Shown in pieces: positions 1 through 8,064 of a DNA stretch of 13,687 bases. A program made the translations under genes and the position numbers. The notes beneath the pieces were generated by a model. That model was given only the letters and a program-made list of their open reading frames with translations, was not told where the DNA came from and did no database searches. Numbering within the stretch: the stretch's first letter is position 1; the number at the start of each line of letters is the position of its first letter. Origin of the DNA: an uncultured Altererythrobacter sp. (GTDB taxonomy: Bacteria; Pseudomonadota; Alphaproteobacteria; Sphingomonadales; Sphingomonadaceae); the NCBI GenBank assembly GCA_946885545.1, contig CAMPGP010000031.1, forward strand, positions 1-13,687. Direction: 5' to 3'.

Positions 1-627
1 ATCGAAGCCCCAGGCGAGGTAGGTCAACACGACCTCGTAAGTTCCGCCGCTTGCATCGCGCGTGTCGATCGAAAACACCGGCTGCGCGGAGAGCCCGGCG
101 GGGATGCGGTCGAAGGTCAGCTTCTCGGGCAGCCCGGCGCAACGCACCGCCTCGTAGCCCTCGCTCGACTGGAGCACGAGCCCGCCATCGGCGCGGGTGC
201 GCACGACTGCCTGTTCGCTCCTGGCCTGCCCCGTCGCCGGGTTGGTGCGCGTGATCGTCACCCGGTTGCCGAGCGCGCCGTTGACCAGCGCGGCGGGCGA
301 GAGCAACTCGGCATTGCGGTTCTTCTCGATCGTCCCGCCGGGAAGCCCGGTAACGATCGCGCTGACCGCGACCATGCCCTCGGCCACGCCCTCGAACCGC
401 ACCGTGCTTTCGCCCGGGGGCAGGGTGACGGTGCGAGTTTCGCTGATCATCGCGAAGCCTTCGGGCCAGTCTGGGTCCATCGCCTCGGATTCGTCACGTG
501 TGGGATCACGATAGACGGTGACCGCGAGCGCCGACGGGTTGGATGCCTCGACCGGCGTGCGCGATTGTGCGCCGGCGGGCTGACCCGCGACCATCGCCAG
601 CGACAGGAAGAGCGCGGCGCGCCGCAT
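1..627 (-). CDS. Exported DUF4139-type protein, paralog of its upstream neighbour (3' end missing)
   Basis: The gene starts at ATG 627-625 and stays open to the left edge (209 codons visible), so the C-terminus is missing. A signal peptide is visible: hydrophobic residues 5-15, then AGAQ near residue 21. The product is therefore probably periplasmic or surface-exposed. The visible part is related to the protein encoded just upstream. Both carry RTNPATG (residues 127-133 here, 119-125 there), followed by a GLP and an FDR-[IV]-P segment at matching spacing and a GG-T segment before the aromatic GW/GF region. This resembles the N-terminal half of the DUF4139 (PF13598) proteins, whose biochemical role I do not know. 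Only 13 bases separate it from the preceding stop, so the two genes very likely share a transcript and arose by duplication. The DUF4139 label rests on the paralogy, because the diagnostic C-terminal half is outside the window. Confidence 0.8.
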   Translation of the reverse strand, partial: MRRAALFLSLAMVAGQPAGAQSRTPVEASNPSALAVTVYRDPTRDESEAMDPDWPEGFAMISETRTVTLPPGESTVRFEGVAEGMVAVSAIVTGLPGGTIEKNRNAELLSPAALVNGALGNRVTITRTNPATGQARSEQAVVRTRADGGLVLQSSEGYEAVRCAGLPEKLTFDRIPAGLSAQPVFSIDTRDASGGTYEVVLTYLAWGFD

Positions 628-640
628 CGCCCTGCCCCGC

Positions 641-2170
641 TCAGTACCGCGCTTCGTAGGTAACGCGGACCTCGCGCTCACCCTCGGCAGGCACGGGTAC
701 GGTCCACTTGCGCCGATCGAGATTGAGTTGCTCGCCCGGCAGGTCCTCGCTGATGATGCGATAGTCGTTGCCCCACCAGCCGCGGTCGAGCCCGGCCTGA
801 ACCAGGTCGACCTCGACCGGCACGTCCTTGGCGTTGGTCAGCGTGTAGCGCATCGTCGTGCGGTAGAAGGTCTTCGGCCGCTCGACCTCGAGCTCCTCGA
901 CCACTTCGCCATTGCGGATGACGCGGTAGCGCGCGCTCTTTTCCCACTCGGCCGCGGTGATCTCCTCGCGGCTTTCGACTTCGGCCTGGACGAAGATATC
1001 GAACGCATCGCCGGTCCGCAGGCTCAGCTCGCTCCCCATCGGAGTATGACCGATCGCGTTTTCGCCGATGAACTGCGGTGTGCCCTCGCTGTCGCGTTGA
1101 TAGAAACGAACCGTGCCCGCGGGCAGCGCATCGCCGAGCCCGCCGTCGCGCGACGAGGAGAACGCTATCTCGCTCGAGACGTTGACAGGCGCGTCGTCGT
1201 TCGCGAGCCAGCCCACGGTGCGGGCATAGACCTTGCGCGCGGGCACGCCCTGCACGTCGAGAAAGCTGACCTGCTTGGTCTGGTTGTTGGCGATCGTCGT
1301 CCGCTCGGCGATCGGATAGAGATAGAAATCGCCGACCTGCTCGCGATCCGCGCTCTCGGTGCCCGGGCGGACCATGCCCGATTGCGGCCGCGGCGGTACC
1401 GGACGTCCGCGATAGTTCCTCGCATTGCCCCCGCCGCTCGGATTGCCGGCAACCAGCAGCGTATCCGCGCGGTGAAAGGTGGTGCCGGTCTGATTTGTCA
1501 GCGTTACCCAGCCCTGCATGTCGATCGTGCCCTTGGCCTCGTCGTAGAGCGAGACATAATCGGTCGACCAGCCGAGCCCGGGTGTGAGATAGCGGATCGA
1601 GGCGGGGCGCGTGCCGCCGCGCTCGCTCTCGACCGTGACCGACAGCGTCGGGCGCGCGCGCAGGTTGGGCGGAACGCGGTCGAACACCGCGCGTACCGGC
1701 AGGCCGTCGTCGCGCAACACCTCGATCCGGTCGCCGATCTTCACCACGACCCCGCCCGCGGTCGAAAGCACGGTAGCGCGTTCGCGCGTCTCGACTCCGG
1801 TGGCGGGATTGGTCCGAACCAGCGTGATCGTCTGGCCGATCGCCTTTTCCATCAGCTTCGACGGCGTGAGCAGGTCGAAATCGAAATTCTGCTCGACGAT
1901 GCCGGCGCCTTCGGCGTTGAAGCTCAGCGTCTCGGGCCGGATCTGCGCCGATACGTCGGGAAACTCGATCCGGCCGCGTCCCTGCGCGATTGGCAGCTGT
2001 CGCACGTCCTGCACCAGCGCCTGTCCGTTGTTGTAGATCGTGACCGAAACGTCGCCCTGAGCGGTGGCATCGGGGTCGAACTCGGTCTCGCGCTGGGCAG
2101 ATGCACCGCCCGAAGCCATCACGAGCGCCGCGAAGCATGCGGAAGCGGCAAGGTTGCGGTAGGTCTTCAC
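641..2170 (-). CDS. Exported DUF4139 domain-containing protein
   Basis: A 509-residue protein with a clear signal peptide (residues 1-26, cleavage after GGASA-Q). It has a beta-rich N-terminal region (VTIYNNGQALV at 43-53) and then a segment matching the DUF4139 pattern: LGWSTDY, a run on NQTGTTFHRADTLLVAGN, YPIAERTTIANNQ, and a C-terminus ending VRVTYEARY. The start is GTG at 2170-2168. The only nearby ATG (2180-2178) is out of frame, and a GGGGGA ribosome-binding site sits six bases before the GTG. DUF4139 proteins are widespread in Gram-negative bacteria (some fused to DUF4140) and have no settled function. The location is inferred to be periplasm or cell surface. It is first of a tandem pair with the truncated paralog downstream (13-base gap). 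About 70 bases upstream of the GTG lies a 22-bp inverted repeat that could control the pair. Confidence 0.88.
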   Translation of the reverse strand: MKTYRNLAASACFAALVMASGGASAQRETEFDPDATAQGDVSVTIYNNGQALVQDVRQLPIAQGRGRIEFPDVSAQIRPETLSFNAEGAGIVEQNFDFDLLTPSKLMEKAIGQTITLVRTNPATGVETRERATVLSTAGGVVVKIGDRIEVLRDDGLPVRAVFDRVPPNLRARPTLSVTVESERGGTRPASIRYLTPGLGWSTDYVSLYDEAKGTIDMQGWVTLTNQTGTTFHRADTLLVAGNPSGGGNARNYRGRPVPPRPQSGMVRPGTESADREQVGDFYLYPIAERTTIANNQTKQVSFLDVQGVPARKVYARTVGWLANDDAPVNVSSEIAFSSSRDGGLGDALPAGTVRFYQRDSEGTPQFIGENAIGHTPMGSELSLRTGDAFDIFVQAEVESREEITAAEWEKSARYRVIRNGEVVEELEVERPKTFYRTTMRYTLTNAKDVPVEVDLVQAGLDRGWWGNDYRIISEDLPGEQLNLDRRKWTVPVPAEGEREVRVTYEARY

Positions 2171-2217
2171 GCGAGTCCCCCATTTTTTCGAACACCGGTG
2201 CGCCTGCGGCGCATGCT

Positions 2218-2232
2218 CGGATAGCGTGTGTG
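2218..2232. repeat. 15-base direct repeat, copy 1
   Basis: The 15-mer CGGATAGCGTGTGTG occurs here and, identically, at 8050-8064. Both copies are intergenic and in the same orientation. This copy lies 48 bases upstream of the DUF4139 start. On the minus strand it contains GCTATCC, which could act as a -10 element for that gene. An exact 15-mer pair in a window of this size could still be chance, so confidence in a function is low. Confidence 0.35.
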
Positions 2233-2238
2233 AACGCG

Positions 2239-2260
2239 CGGGAATATCACGATATTCCCG
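2239..2260. promoter_or_regulatory. 22-bp near-perfect palindrome upstream of the DUF4139 pair
   Basis: Two perfect 10-base arms, CGGGAATATC (2239-2248) and its reverse complement (2251-2260), are separated by two bases. The site lies between the collar-protein stop (2309) and the DUF4139 start (2170). It sits just upstream of a possible minus-strand -10 (GCTATCC). This suits a dimeric transcription factor operator. As RNA it could form a 9-bp stem with a four-base loop, but no T-run follows on either strand, so an intrinsic terminator is less likely. I cannot name the regulator. Confidence 0.5.
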
Positions 2261-2308
2261 GCTCGGCGACGCAAACCTACCGAAGGCGCCGCCGAGGCCG
2301 GGAGCGGC

Positions 2309-2917
2309 CTATGGTCGTGACGGGAAGATTCCCTGCGTGGCGACGCAGAAACGCGTCACGAGAACGGGGGACATCGTGCTTACGGGCTGATTGTTACCCA
2401 CCGTATTCGAAACGACCGTGCCGGGGTTCATCAAGCTGGCCGGATCGGGCGCGGCGGTGTCGAGGTACGTGTCGCTTGCCCCGCGCGCGAAGCTGTTATT
2501 GATCGGATTGAGCGAGTCGGCATTGGCCCGGGCCACCGAAATGCGCGGCAAGTGATTGTGCGCGGGCATTTGCGCTATCGTCAAAGTCGTGCTCTCCACC
2601 CCTGTCTCTTCTCCCATCTGGCGCGGCGAGAGCCCGGGTCCCTGACCCTGACCCATCGGGGTGCGTCCGCGAAGATCGGGCAGCATGAAATTGACCTGAC
2701 CATTGCCGCCGTAGGTTGTTCCGTAGAGTGAAAAAAGTGCCGTGTTGGTGTTGATCGCCAGCGTCTGGCCCGCCGCCTCGAGCGAACCGACGGGACAGAA
2801 GCTGAACCCGACCTGGAATATCTCGCCGAGGTACTTGTCTTGTGCCTGGACCGTGCCCGGCACGGTCAGCATCGCTCCGAGCGAGAGGGCGGCGATTATC
2901 CTGCTGTATTTGTTCAT
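2309..2917 (-). CDS. Exported tail-collar-domain protein (microcystin-dependent protein family)
   Basis: A 202-residue protein with a signal peptide (residues 1-25, cut near VQA-Q). The rest follows the phage tail collar / MdpB fold (PF07484): YLGEIFQVGFSF (29-40), NTNTALFSLYGTTYGGNGQVNF (56-77, described by position), LPDLRGRTPMG (79-89), a Gly/Gln-rich loop, MPAHNH (117-122) and a terminal QGIFPSR (195-201). Family members are usually cytoplasmic or phage structural proteins without a leader, so export is unusual. The familiar GW-x-x-C-D-G-Q stretch is replaced by GSLEAAGQ. The only two cysteines (C41 and C191) lie at opposite ends of the sequence and could form a disulfide after export. 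The start is ATG 2917-2915 with AGGGGAA six bases upstream. Lines counted by hand inside this gene run about 52-67% GC against about 73% in a cckA line, a modest hint of separate origin. No phage genes adjoin it. The fold is secure; the role is unknown. Confidence 0.85.
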   Translation of the reverse strand: MNKYSRIIAALSLGAMLTVPGTVQAQDKYLGEIFQVGFSFCPVGSLEAAGQTLAINTNTALFSLYGTTYGGNGQVNFMLPDLRGRTPMGQGQGPGLSPRQMGEETGVESTTLTIAQMPAHNHLPRISVARANADSLNPINNSFARGASDTYLDTAAPDPASLMNPGTVVSNTVGNNQPVSTMSPVLVTRFCVATQGIFPSRP

Positions 2918-3121
2918 TTCGGTTCCCCTGTATTGCAGTCTGCCGGGGTCACGACTTCGCGCTGGCCAAACCTGTCCGAAACCGCTGATCTCGCGAGCGA
3001 AGAAAAATGACTACCCCCGGATGCCCCGGAAGTACCGGAGCACCGAATATTGGTACCACAAGGTCTGAACGACACCCTACTGAGGGCAGTTACCTACCCA
3101 TTCACGCCGTTTTGGATCGAT

Positions 3122-5569
3122 TTATGCTTGGCGCTTGGCAGCGAGGACTTGTCCGACCTTGTCGCCGATCTGCTTCACGCTGAACGGCTTCGCGATGAAG
3201 TACATGTCGGAGAGGTCAATCTGGCTGCGCAGCTGTTCCTCGGCGTAGCCGGACATGAACAGCACGGGTATTTCAGGCTTCGCCCTGCGGATCGCGCGAA
3301 CCATCGCGGGCCCATCCATACCCGGCATCACGACGTCGGACACGACGACATCAAATTCGCCCCCGTTCGCAATCGCGGCCAGCCCCTCCTCGCCGTCCGC
3401 AGCGGTGGTGACGGTGTAGCCTGCCCGCGTCAACGCGCGCTCGGCGACGGCGCGGACCATGTCCTCATCCTCCACCAGCAACACGCGGCCCCCGCCCGAC
3501 CATTCGCTGGTGGCGCGCACTTGCGCCGCACCCGCGCCGCGCACGTCGCCCCCGCCGCGATGGACAGGCAGGTAGATCGTGAAGCGCGCGCCCTCGGGCG
3601 TGCCGCTCGCGCTAGCCATGTTGTCGGCGAAGATGAAGCCGCCCGACTGCTTGACGATGCCGTAAACCGTCGAGAGGCCGAGGCCGGTGCCCTTGCCCTG
3701 TTCCTTCGTGGTGAAGAACGGCTCGAAGATCTTGCCGAGCAATTCCGGCGGAACCCCACCGCCGGTGTCCTGAACCACCAGCACCGTGTAGTCCGCCACG
3801 GGGACGATATCCGAACCCATCTTGCGCACGTCGCCCGCGGTCACCCGGCGGGTCGCGAGGGTCAGCTTGCCGATGCCGTCGCCGCGCGAATGGATCGCGT
3901 CGCGGGCATTGACCGCGAGGTTGACGATGACCTGCTCGAGCTGCTGCGGATCGGCGCGAACCGGGCCGAGATCGCGGTCGTGGTGAACCTTGAACTCGAT
4001 CTTTTCGCCCAGCAGGCGCTTGAGCAGTTGGCTCACCTCGCTCACCACGTCGGGCAATTGCAGCACTTCGGGCCGCAGCGTCTGCTGCCGGCTGAAGGCG
4101 AGCAACTGTCGGGTGAGGCTTGCCGCGCGGTTCGAGTTCGCACGGATCTGCTGAATGTCGTCGTAGTCGCTGTCGCCCGGCGTATGGCGCAGCAGCATGA
4201 GATCGCAGTAGCCGATGATGGCGGTCAGCACATTGTTGAAATCGTGCGCCACGCCACCTGCGAGCTGGCCCACCGCCTGCATCTTGGTCGCCTGCGCGAC
4301 CTGACGCTTCAATCGGGTTTCCTCGGTCGAATCGGCGAGACTGAGCAGGACCGCCGCATCGCCGAGGCCGCGAACGCCCGCGAGGCCGAGCGAAACGGGA
4401 TCGTCGGGCTGGTGCCACAGCCGCACCGCCATGTCGCCGCTCGCTGCGGGGCCCTTCGCATATCGACGCACGGCATCGGCGAGCGCCCCCTTGTCTTCCT
4501 TGACGACCAGATCGGAGGGAAACGGCGGCAGCCCCTTGCGCTCGCGCTCGACCGCGCGGAGGAACGCCTCGTTCGCGAACAGCAGGCGGCCGTCGCGGTC
4601 GGTCATCGCGAGGCCCAGCGGCAATGCGCCGAGAAGCGCCTCGAGCTGTGGCGTCGCGGCACCCGTTCCGCCGCCTTCCCAGCCGCCGCCGATGCCCACG
4701 CCGCTATCCACCAGCAGCATGAGCGAGGGTGCCTCGTCCGCGCGAGCCGGACGCGCCGCGTCGGGATCGGCGAGCGATACCTGAACCAGCATCTGCGGCG
4801 TGCCGCGGCGGCCCTCGCGCGCGAAGTAGATGCGCTCGCGATCGTCCGATCGCAGCTGGGCCACGAATTCCTGGCCCGCCAGCGTGGCCGCCGGATCGCC
4901 GCTCGCGCGCGCGGCGAAACCGGCGCTCGCTGCCCGCACGGTACCGTCGGCGCCGACGACGGCAGCCTCGATCCCCGATTGCGAGAGGAACGCGCCGAAC
5001 GGACCGGTCACCCATTCGGCCAGCCGCGCAACCGGATCCTCGATCGTCAGCGCGGCGAAGCGCCACACCAGATAATCCTCGCCGCGCCCCGCCCGTTCGG
5101 CTTCTGCCCGCCACGATCCCGTGCCGTCCTCGTGCACGAGGTGCTCCGCCGTGCTGCGGCCATCTCGCCACGCCTCGCGCGCGGCGCGCACCAGGCTTTC
5201 GAGCGAGGCCCGGTCGAGCGGCAAGTTGGGGGGCGCGGCGGAAATCCCGAACCAGTCTGCGAAGGCGCCGTTGGCACAAACCAGCCGGTTGGCCCTGTCC
5301 GTCACCGCGATCGCCGTCCCCGCCCGCTCGATCGCAGCAACGGTCACCGACCAGTCGGGTTGGGCGAAGCCTTCCTCCGCCGTCTGCACGCGCATCCGGG
5401 CAAAGGCGTATCCGGCGGACATCAGTGCGGCGAGCCCGATCGCGTAGCCGAGCGCCATCGCTCCATTGCCGGAAACCAGCCACACGATCACCGCGCTCGC
5501 GGCCAGCGCGCCGACGATCCCCGCGGCGAGAGGCAATCGCCCGCCGCCCTGCTCCGCGGCGGTCGCCAT
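3122..5569 (-). CDS. cckA: CckA-type hybrid sensor histidine kinase
   Basis: An 815-residue hybrid kinase. There are two N-terminal membrane helices (about 12-33 and 36-57), then PAS-like regions (about 72-170, a weaker one about 190-290, and 308-415). The HisKA domain carries the phospho-acceptor H442 in GGVAHDFNN. The HATPase domain has its N box (N550, N554), DTGGG (601-605), FEPFFTTK (615-622) and GKGTGLGLS (625-633). The C-terminal receiver has acidic D701/E702, phospho-acceptor D745, S773 and K794. This order and the [18 protein letters not shown] stretch are those of CckA, which phosphorylates ChpT and through it CtrA and CpdR, and can act as a phosphatase on the same pathway. The start at ATG 5569-5567 is preferred because it overlaps the TGA of the DUF2062 gene (TGATG) and gives the expected membrane anchor; the frame stays open for a further 202 codons upstream. 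I see no terminator after its TAA. Confidence 0.95.
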   Translation of the reverse strand: MATAAEQGGGRLPLAAGIVGALAASAVIVWLVSGNGAMALGYAIGLAALMSAGYAFARMRVQTAEEGFAQPDWSVTVAAIERAGTAIAVTDRANRLVCANGAFADWFGISAAPPNLPLDRASLESLVRAAREAWRDGRSTAEHLVHEDGTGSWRAEAERAGRGEDYLVWRFAALTIEDPVARLAEWVTGPFGAFLSQSGIEAAVVGADGTVRAASAGFAARASGDPAATLAGQEFVAQLRSDDRERIYFAREGRRGTPQMLVQVSLADPDAARPARADEAPSLMLLVDSGVGIGGGWEGGGTGAATPQLEALLGALPLGLAMTDRDGRLLFANEAFLRAVERERKGLPPFPSDLVVKEDKGALADAVRRYAKGPAASGDMAVRLWHQPDDPVSLGLAGVRGLGDAAVLLSLADSTEETRLKRQVAQATKMQAVGQLAGGVAHDFNNVLTAIIGYCDLMLLRHTPGDSDYDDIQQIRANSNRAASLTRQLLAFSRQQTLRPEVLQLPDVVSEVSQLLKRLLGEKIEFKVHHDRDLGPVRADPQQLEQVIVNLAVNARDAIHSRGDGIGKLTLATRRVTAGDVRKMGSDIVPVADYTVLVVQDTGGGVPPELLGKIFEPFFTTKEQGKGTGLGLSTVYGIVKQSGGFIFADNMASASGTPEGARFTIYLPVHRGGGDVRGAGAAQVRATSEWSGGGRVLLVEDEDMVRAVAERALTRAGYTVTTAADGEEGLAAIANGGEFDVVVSDVVMPGMDGPAMVRAIRRAKPEIPVLFMSGYAEEQLRSQIDLSDMYFIAKPFSVKQIGDKVGQVLAAKRQA

Positions 5570-6159
5570 CAGCCTTCCTGAGCCTTGAGCCGCTCGTCGA
5601 GCCGGTCTTCCATCTGGCGCAGGCGGCGCTGGCGCTTGCGCCCTACCACCCAGCGCCAGATCACGCTCGAGAGCAGATATCCGGCCGCGGCCGAGACGAT
5701 CGATAGAACGATGAAGCCGAAGGCGGTGACCCCGGCGACCTCGAATGCCTCTATCGCGAAGGCCCAGCGCCCGCTCGCGAGTTCGTCGTTCGCGACGCCC
5801 GTCGTGACCGCATCCACCTTGAGCACGAAGCGCCCAACCTTGTTCGCCACGAGCAGCCAGAACGGGAGGGTGAACGGGTTGGTGACGAAGGTGGCGACGG
5901 CCGAGAGCGGCACGTTCGCGCGCGCCGGGAGCGCGAGGAAGGCGGCGAGGAATATCTGCCCGACCGGAACGATGAACGCTGCGAACATGCCGAGCGCCAC
6001 CCCGCGCGGCACCGAGCGGCGCGTGAACCGCCACAGCTCGGGGCTGAGGAAGCGATGCGCGATCGGGGCGAGGTACTTGTTCTCGGCCATCTCCTCGCGC
6101 GTCGGCATGTGCTTGCGCAGGAAATCGGCGAGGAAGGTCTTGGATCGTTTGCCGGTCAT
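5569..6159 (-). CDS. DUF2062 domain-containing membrane protein
   Basis: A 196-residue protein. A basic N-terminus is followed by the DUF2062 signature RRSVPRGVALGMFAAFIVPVG (47-67, given by position and key residues), then VTNPFTLPFWL (92-102) between hydrophobic segments. A further hydrophobic stretch spans about 131-160, and a highly charged tail (RKRQRRLRQMEDRLDERL) ends the protein. The inner membrane is the likely location. The family has no established biochemical role. The start is ATG 6159-6157; the ribosome-binding site is weak (GGCGG). The stop codon shares its last base with the cckA start (TGATG), implying one transcript and probable translational coupling. In the 131-base gap behind smpB, a TTGGCC/CATATC pair with a 17-base spacer (6264-6269 and 6241-6246, minus strand) is a weak promoter candidate. 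Confidence 0.9.
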   Translation of the reverse strand: MTGKRSKTFLADFLRKHMPTREEMAENKYLAPIAHRFLSPELWRFTRRSVPRGVALGMFAAFIVPVGQIFLAAFLALPARANVPLSAVATFVTNPFTLPFWLLVANKVGRFVLKVDAVTTGVANDELASGRWAFAIEAFEVAGVTAFGFIVLSIVSAAAGYLLSSVIWRWVVGRKRQRRLRQMEDRLDERLKAQEG

Positions 6160-6290
6160 CGTCGTGCCGCCGCAATGCGCGTGCGCGGCGGCAAGGGCAA
6201 GCCCGGTGGTGCGAAATCTGACGAAGCGGTCATGGCGGGCGATATGGGTAGCGCCCGGCGAATGGCCAACGCCTGAATGCGCCGCCGCTA

Positions 6291-6773
6291 TCAGCCCTTT
6301 TCGCGCATCAGGCGCGCCTTGTCGCGCTTCCAGTCGCGCTCCTTGATCGTGTGGCGCTTGTCCTGCGCCTGCTTGCCCTTGGCCAGCGCGAGTTCGACCT
6401 TCGCCCGGCCGGTGGAGTTGAAATAGACCGACAGCGGCACGAGCGTCATGCCCTTGCGCTCGACCGCGCCGAGCAGCTTCTCGATCTCGCGCGCGTGAAG
6501 CAGCAGCTTGCGCGGGCGGCGCGGCTCGTGGTTGTTGCGGTTGCCGTGGCTGAATTCGGGAACGTTGGCGTTGACCAGCCAGACCTGCCCGTCGCGCACC
6601 TCGGCGTAGCTTTCGGCGATCGAAGCCTCGCCCGCACGCAGGGCCTTCACTTCGGTGCCGTGCAGCGCGATCCCCGCCTCGAGCTTGTCCTCGATGAAAT
6701 AGTCGAACCGCGCACGCCGGTTTTCGGCGACGGTCTTGAGCTTGTCGAAAGTGGCGGGTTTTGGACGGGCCAT
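6291..6773 (-). CDS. smpB: SsrA-binding protein SmpB
   Basis: A 160-residue protein of normal SmpB length. SmpB binds tmRNA and brings it to stalled ribosomes for trans-translation. Family marks are [18 protein letters not shown] (18-35), [10 protein letters not shown] (37-46), the [14 protein letters not shown] region, an [12 protein letters not shown] segment (82-93), and the basic tail [20 protein letters not shown] (133-152) that folds into the decoding centre. The chosen start is ATG 6773-6771 (MARPKP). The frame continues upstream without a stop, but the extra residues do not resemble the family. No clear ribosome-binding site precedes the start, and a candidate -10 ends ten bases before it. 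tmRNA itself was not found in this window. Confidence 0.97.
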   Translation of the reverse strand: MARPKPATFDKLKTVAENRRARFDYFIEDKLEAGIALHGTEVKALRAGEASIAESYAEVRDGQVWLVNANVPEFSHGNRNNHEPRRPRKLLLHAREIEKLLGAVERKGMTLVPLSVYFNSTGRAKVELALAKGKQAQDKRHTIKERDWKRDKARLMREKG

Positions 6774-6783
6774 AAGGTCGCGG

Positions 6784-6812
6784 CATGTAGGCGCTCGCGG
6801 CTGGCGGGAAAA
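6784..6812 (-). promoter_or_regulatory. Candidate smpB promoter, near-leaderless
   Basis: On the minus strand TTTTCC (6812-6807) and TACATG (6789-6784) are separated by 17 bases. The second hexamer ends ten bases before the smpB ATG, so transcription would begin only a few bases before the start codon. The hexamers match the sigma-70 consensus poorly (three of six each). The call rests on spacing, position and the absence of a Shine-Dalgarno sequence. Confidence 0.3.
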
Positions 6813-6892
6813 GCCCTGCGGCGCGATTTCGTTTCTCCTCCCCCCGCTCCCGTGGCAAGCCGGTCGCGGGTGCAACAGGGGATCGGACAGCC

Positions 6893-7969
6893 ATGGAACC
6901 GGCCGGAAGAGCGGGGCGCAGCTTCACCATAGCGGACGAGACGATCGATCCGGGCGAGGCGCGCGCAATCGACATCCCGGTCAGCCATCTGGCAACCGGC
7001 GTTCCCGCGACGCTCGCGCTGCACGTGGTCAACGGCGCCAGGGGCGGCCCGACGGTGTTCGTCAGCGCGGCGATCCACGGCGACGAGATCGTGGGCACGG
7101 CAATCGTCCAGAAGCTGATCGCCCGGATCGCGCCGGAACTGTTGAGCGGGACGGTGATCTTCGCGCCCGCGGTCAACGTGTTCGGGTTTCTTCAGCACAG
7201 CCGCTACCTGCCCGATCGGCGCGACCTCAACCGCAGCTTTCCCGGCAGCAGCAAGGGTTCGCTCGCGGCGCAGCTCGCGAACTGCTTCCTCGAGCACGTG
7301 ATCGCGCCCGCCGACCTCGGGATCGACATCCACAGCGCCGCGGTCCACCGCTACAACCTGCCGCAGGTCCGCATCGCGGCCGACGATCCCTATCTGGTCG
7401 AACTAGCGATGGCCTTCGGCGCGCCGGTCATCGTCGAGAGCCCGCTGCGCCCCGGCTCGATGCGCGCGCTGGCGCACGAGCGCGAAACGCCGATGCTGCT
7501 GATGGAGGCGGGCGAGGCGCTGCGCTGGGACAGGTTGTCGATCGACATTGGCACGCGCGGCGTGCTGCGCGTCCTCGCGCATATCGGCATGCTGCCGATG
7601 GACGACGGGCTCTCGGTCGTCGGCATTCCCGCGCGCTCGAACCGCAGCCTGTGGGTGCGCGCGCCGCGCGGCGGGGTGACGCACCGCCGCCGCAAGTCGG
7701 GCGACACCGTGCACAAGGGCGAAGTGCTGGCGACCGTCGGGGGGCTGTTGGGCGAGGACCAGCGCGAGATGGTCAGCCCGATCGACGGGATCGTGATCGG
7801 CCATGCGACGCTGCCGGTGGTCAACCAGGGCGATGCGCTGTTCCACGTCGCCGAAGTCGCGCACCTCGACCTCGCGGGCGACCGGATCGGCTCGATTACC
7901 GAAGCGATCCGCGCGAGCGAACCCGAAGGCCCCGCCCAGCCGCTGCTCGACGAGGACGAGGTGATCTAG
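6893..7969 (+). CDS. Succinylglutamate desuccinylase/aspartoacylase-family zinc hydrolase
   Basis: A 358-residue protein of the AstE/AspA branch of zinc carboxypeptidase-like enzymes, which hydrolyse an amide or peptide-like bond using one zinc. Zinc ligands are visible: H62 and E65 in AAIHGDE, and H147 in GIDIHS. The substrate-binding [12 protein letters not shown] (107-118) and the catalytic E205 in LLMEAGE are also present. Residues about 260-320 ([15 protein letters not shown], then [10 protein letters not shown] and QGDALFHV) look like a lipoyl/biotinyl-type beta-barrel, a known C-terminal add-on in this family. There is no signal peptide, so it is probably cytoplasmic. AGGGGA lies ten bases before ATG 6893. 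No arginine-catabolism or RimK-type gene adjoins it, so the substrate cannot be inferred. It is divergent from smpB and convergent with dapA. Confidence 0.9.
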   Translation: MEPAGRAGRSFTIADETIDPGEARAIDIPVSHLATGVPATLALHVVNGARGGPTVFVSAAIHGDEIVGTAIVQKLIARIAPELLSGTVIFAPAVNVFGFLQHSRYLPDRRDLNRSFPGSSKGSLAAQLANCFLEHVIAPADLGIDIHSAAVHRYNLPQVRIAADDPYLVELAMAFGAPVIVESPLRPGSMRALAHERETPMLLMEAGEALRWDRLSIDIGTRGVLRVLAHIGMLPMDDGLSVVGIPARSNRSLWVRAPRGGVTHRRRKSGDTVHKGEVLATVGGLLGEDQREMVSPIDGIVIGHATLPVVNQGDALFHVAEVAHLDLAGDRIGSITEAIRASEPEGPAQPLLDEDEVI

Positions 7970-8009
7970 GGTGTTACCGACAATCAAGTTTGAAAAGGTG
8001 TGACTTTCC

Positions 8010-8025
8010 GGAAAAAGCTTTTTCC
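8010..8025. repeat. Perfect 16-bp palindrome downstream of the AstE-like gene
   Basis: GGAAAAAGCTTTTTCC is its own reverse complement. As RNA it can fold into a six-pair stem with an AGCT loop, with the T-run inside the stem. It starts about 40 bases after the stop of the plus-strand gene and may help end transcription. The stem is AT-rich and weak, so a binding site is an equal possibility. Confidence 0.4.
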
Positions 8026-8049
8026 TGTCAGGTGCTTATCGGAGTTTCG

Positions 8050-8064
8050 CGGATAGCGTGTGTG
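8050..8064. repeat. 15-base direct repeat, copy 2
   Basis: Identical to the 15-mer at 2218-2232 and in the same orientation. It lies in the gap between the AstE-like gene and dapA. No gene starts next to this copy, which weakens a plain promoter explanation. Confidence 0.35.

Noticed and set aside
728..2224. A 498-codon plus-strand frame antisense to the DUF4139 gene
   Set aside because: Same high-GC shadow effect; the minus-strand protein has a signal peptide and family motifs, and this one has none.
2309..2917. Collar-domain gene as sign of a prophage or contractile tail system
   Set aside because: It has a signal peptide and no neighbouring tail, capsid, integrase or lysis genes within the window.
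3070..3095. Short hairpin CCCT-ACTG-AGGG downstream of cckA considered as a terminator
   Set aside because: The stem is only four base pairs and no T-run follows on the minus strand.
3050..5581. An 843-codon open frame on the plus strand antisense to cckA
   Set aside because: Its product is rich in R, H and A with no domain, leader or family pattern. The opposite strand encodes an unmistakable CckA. Long antisense frames are common in high-GC genes with strong third-position bias.
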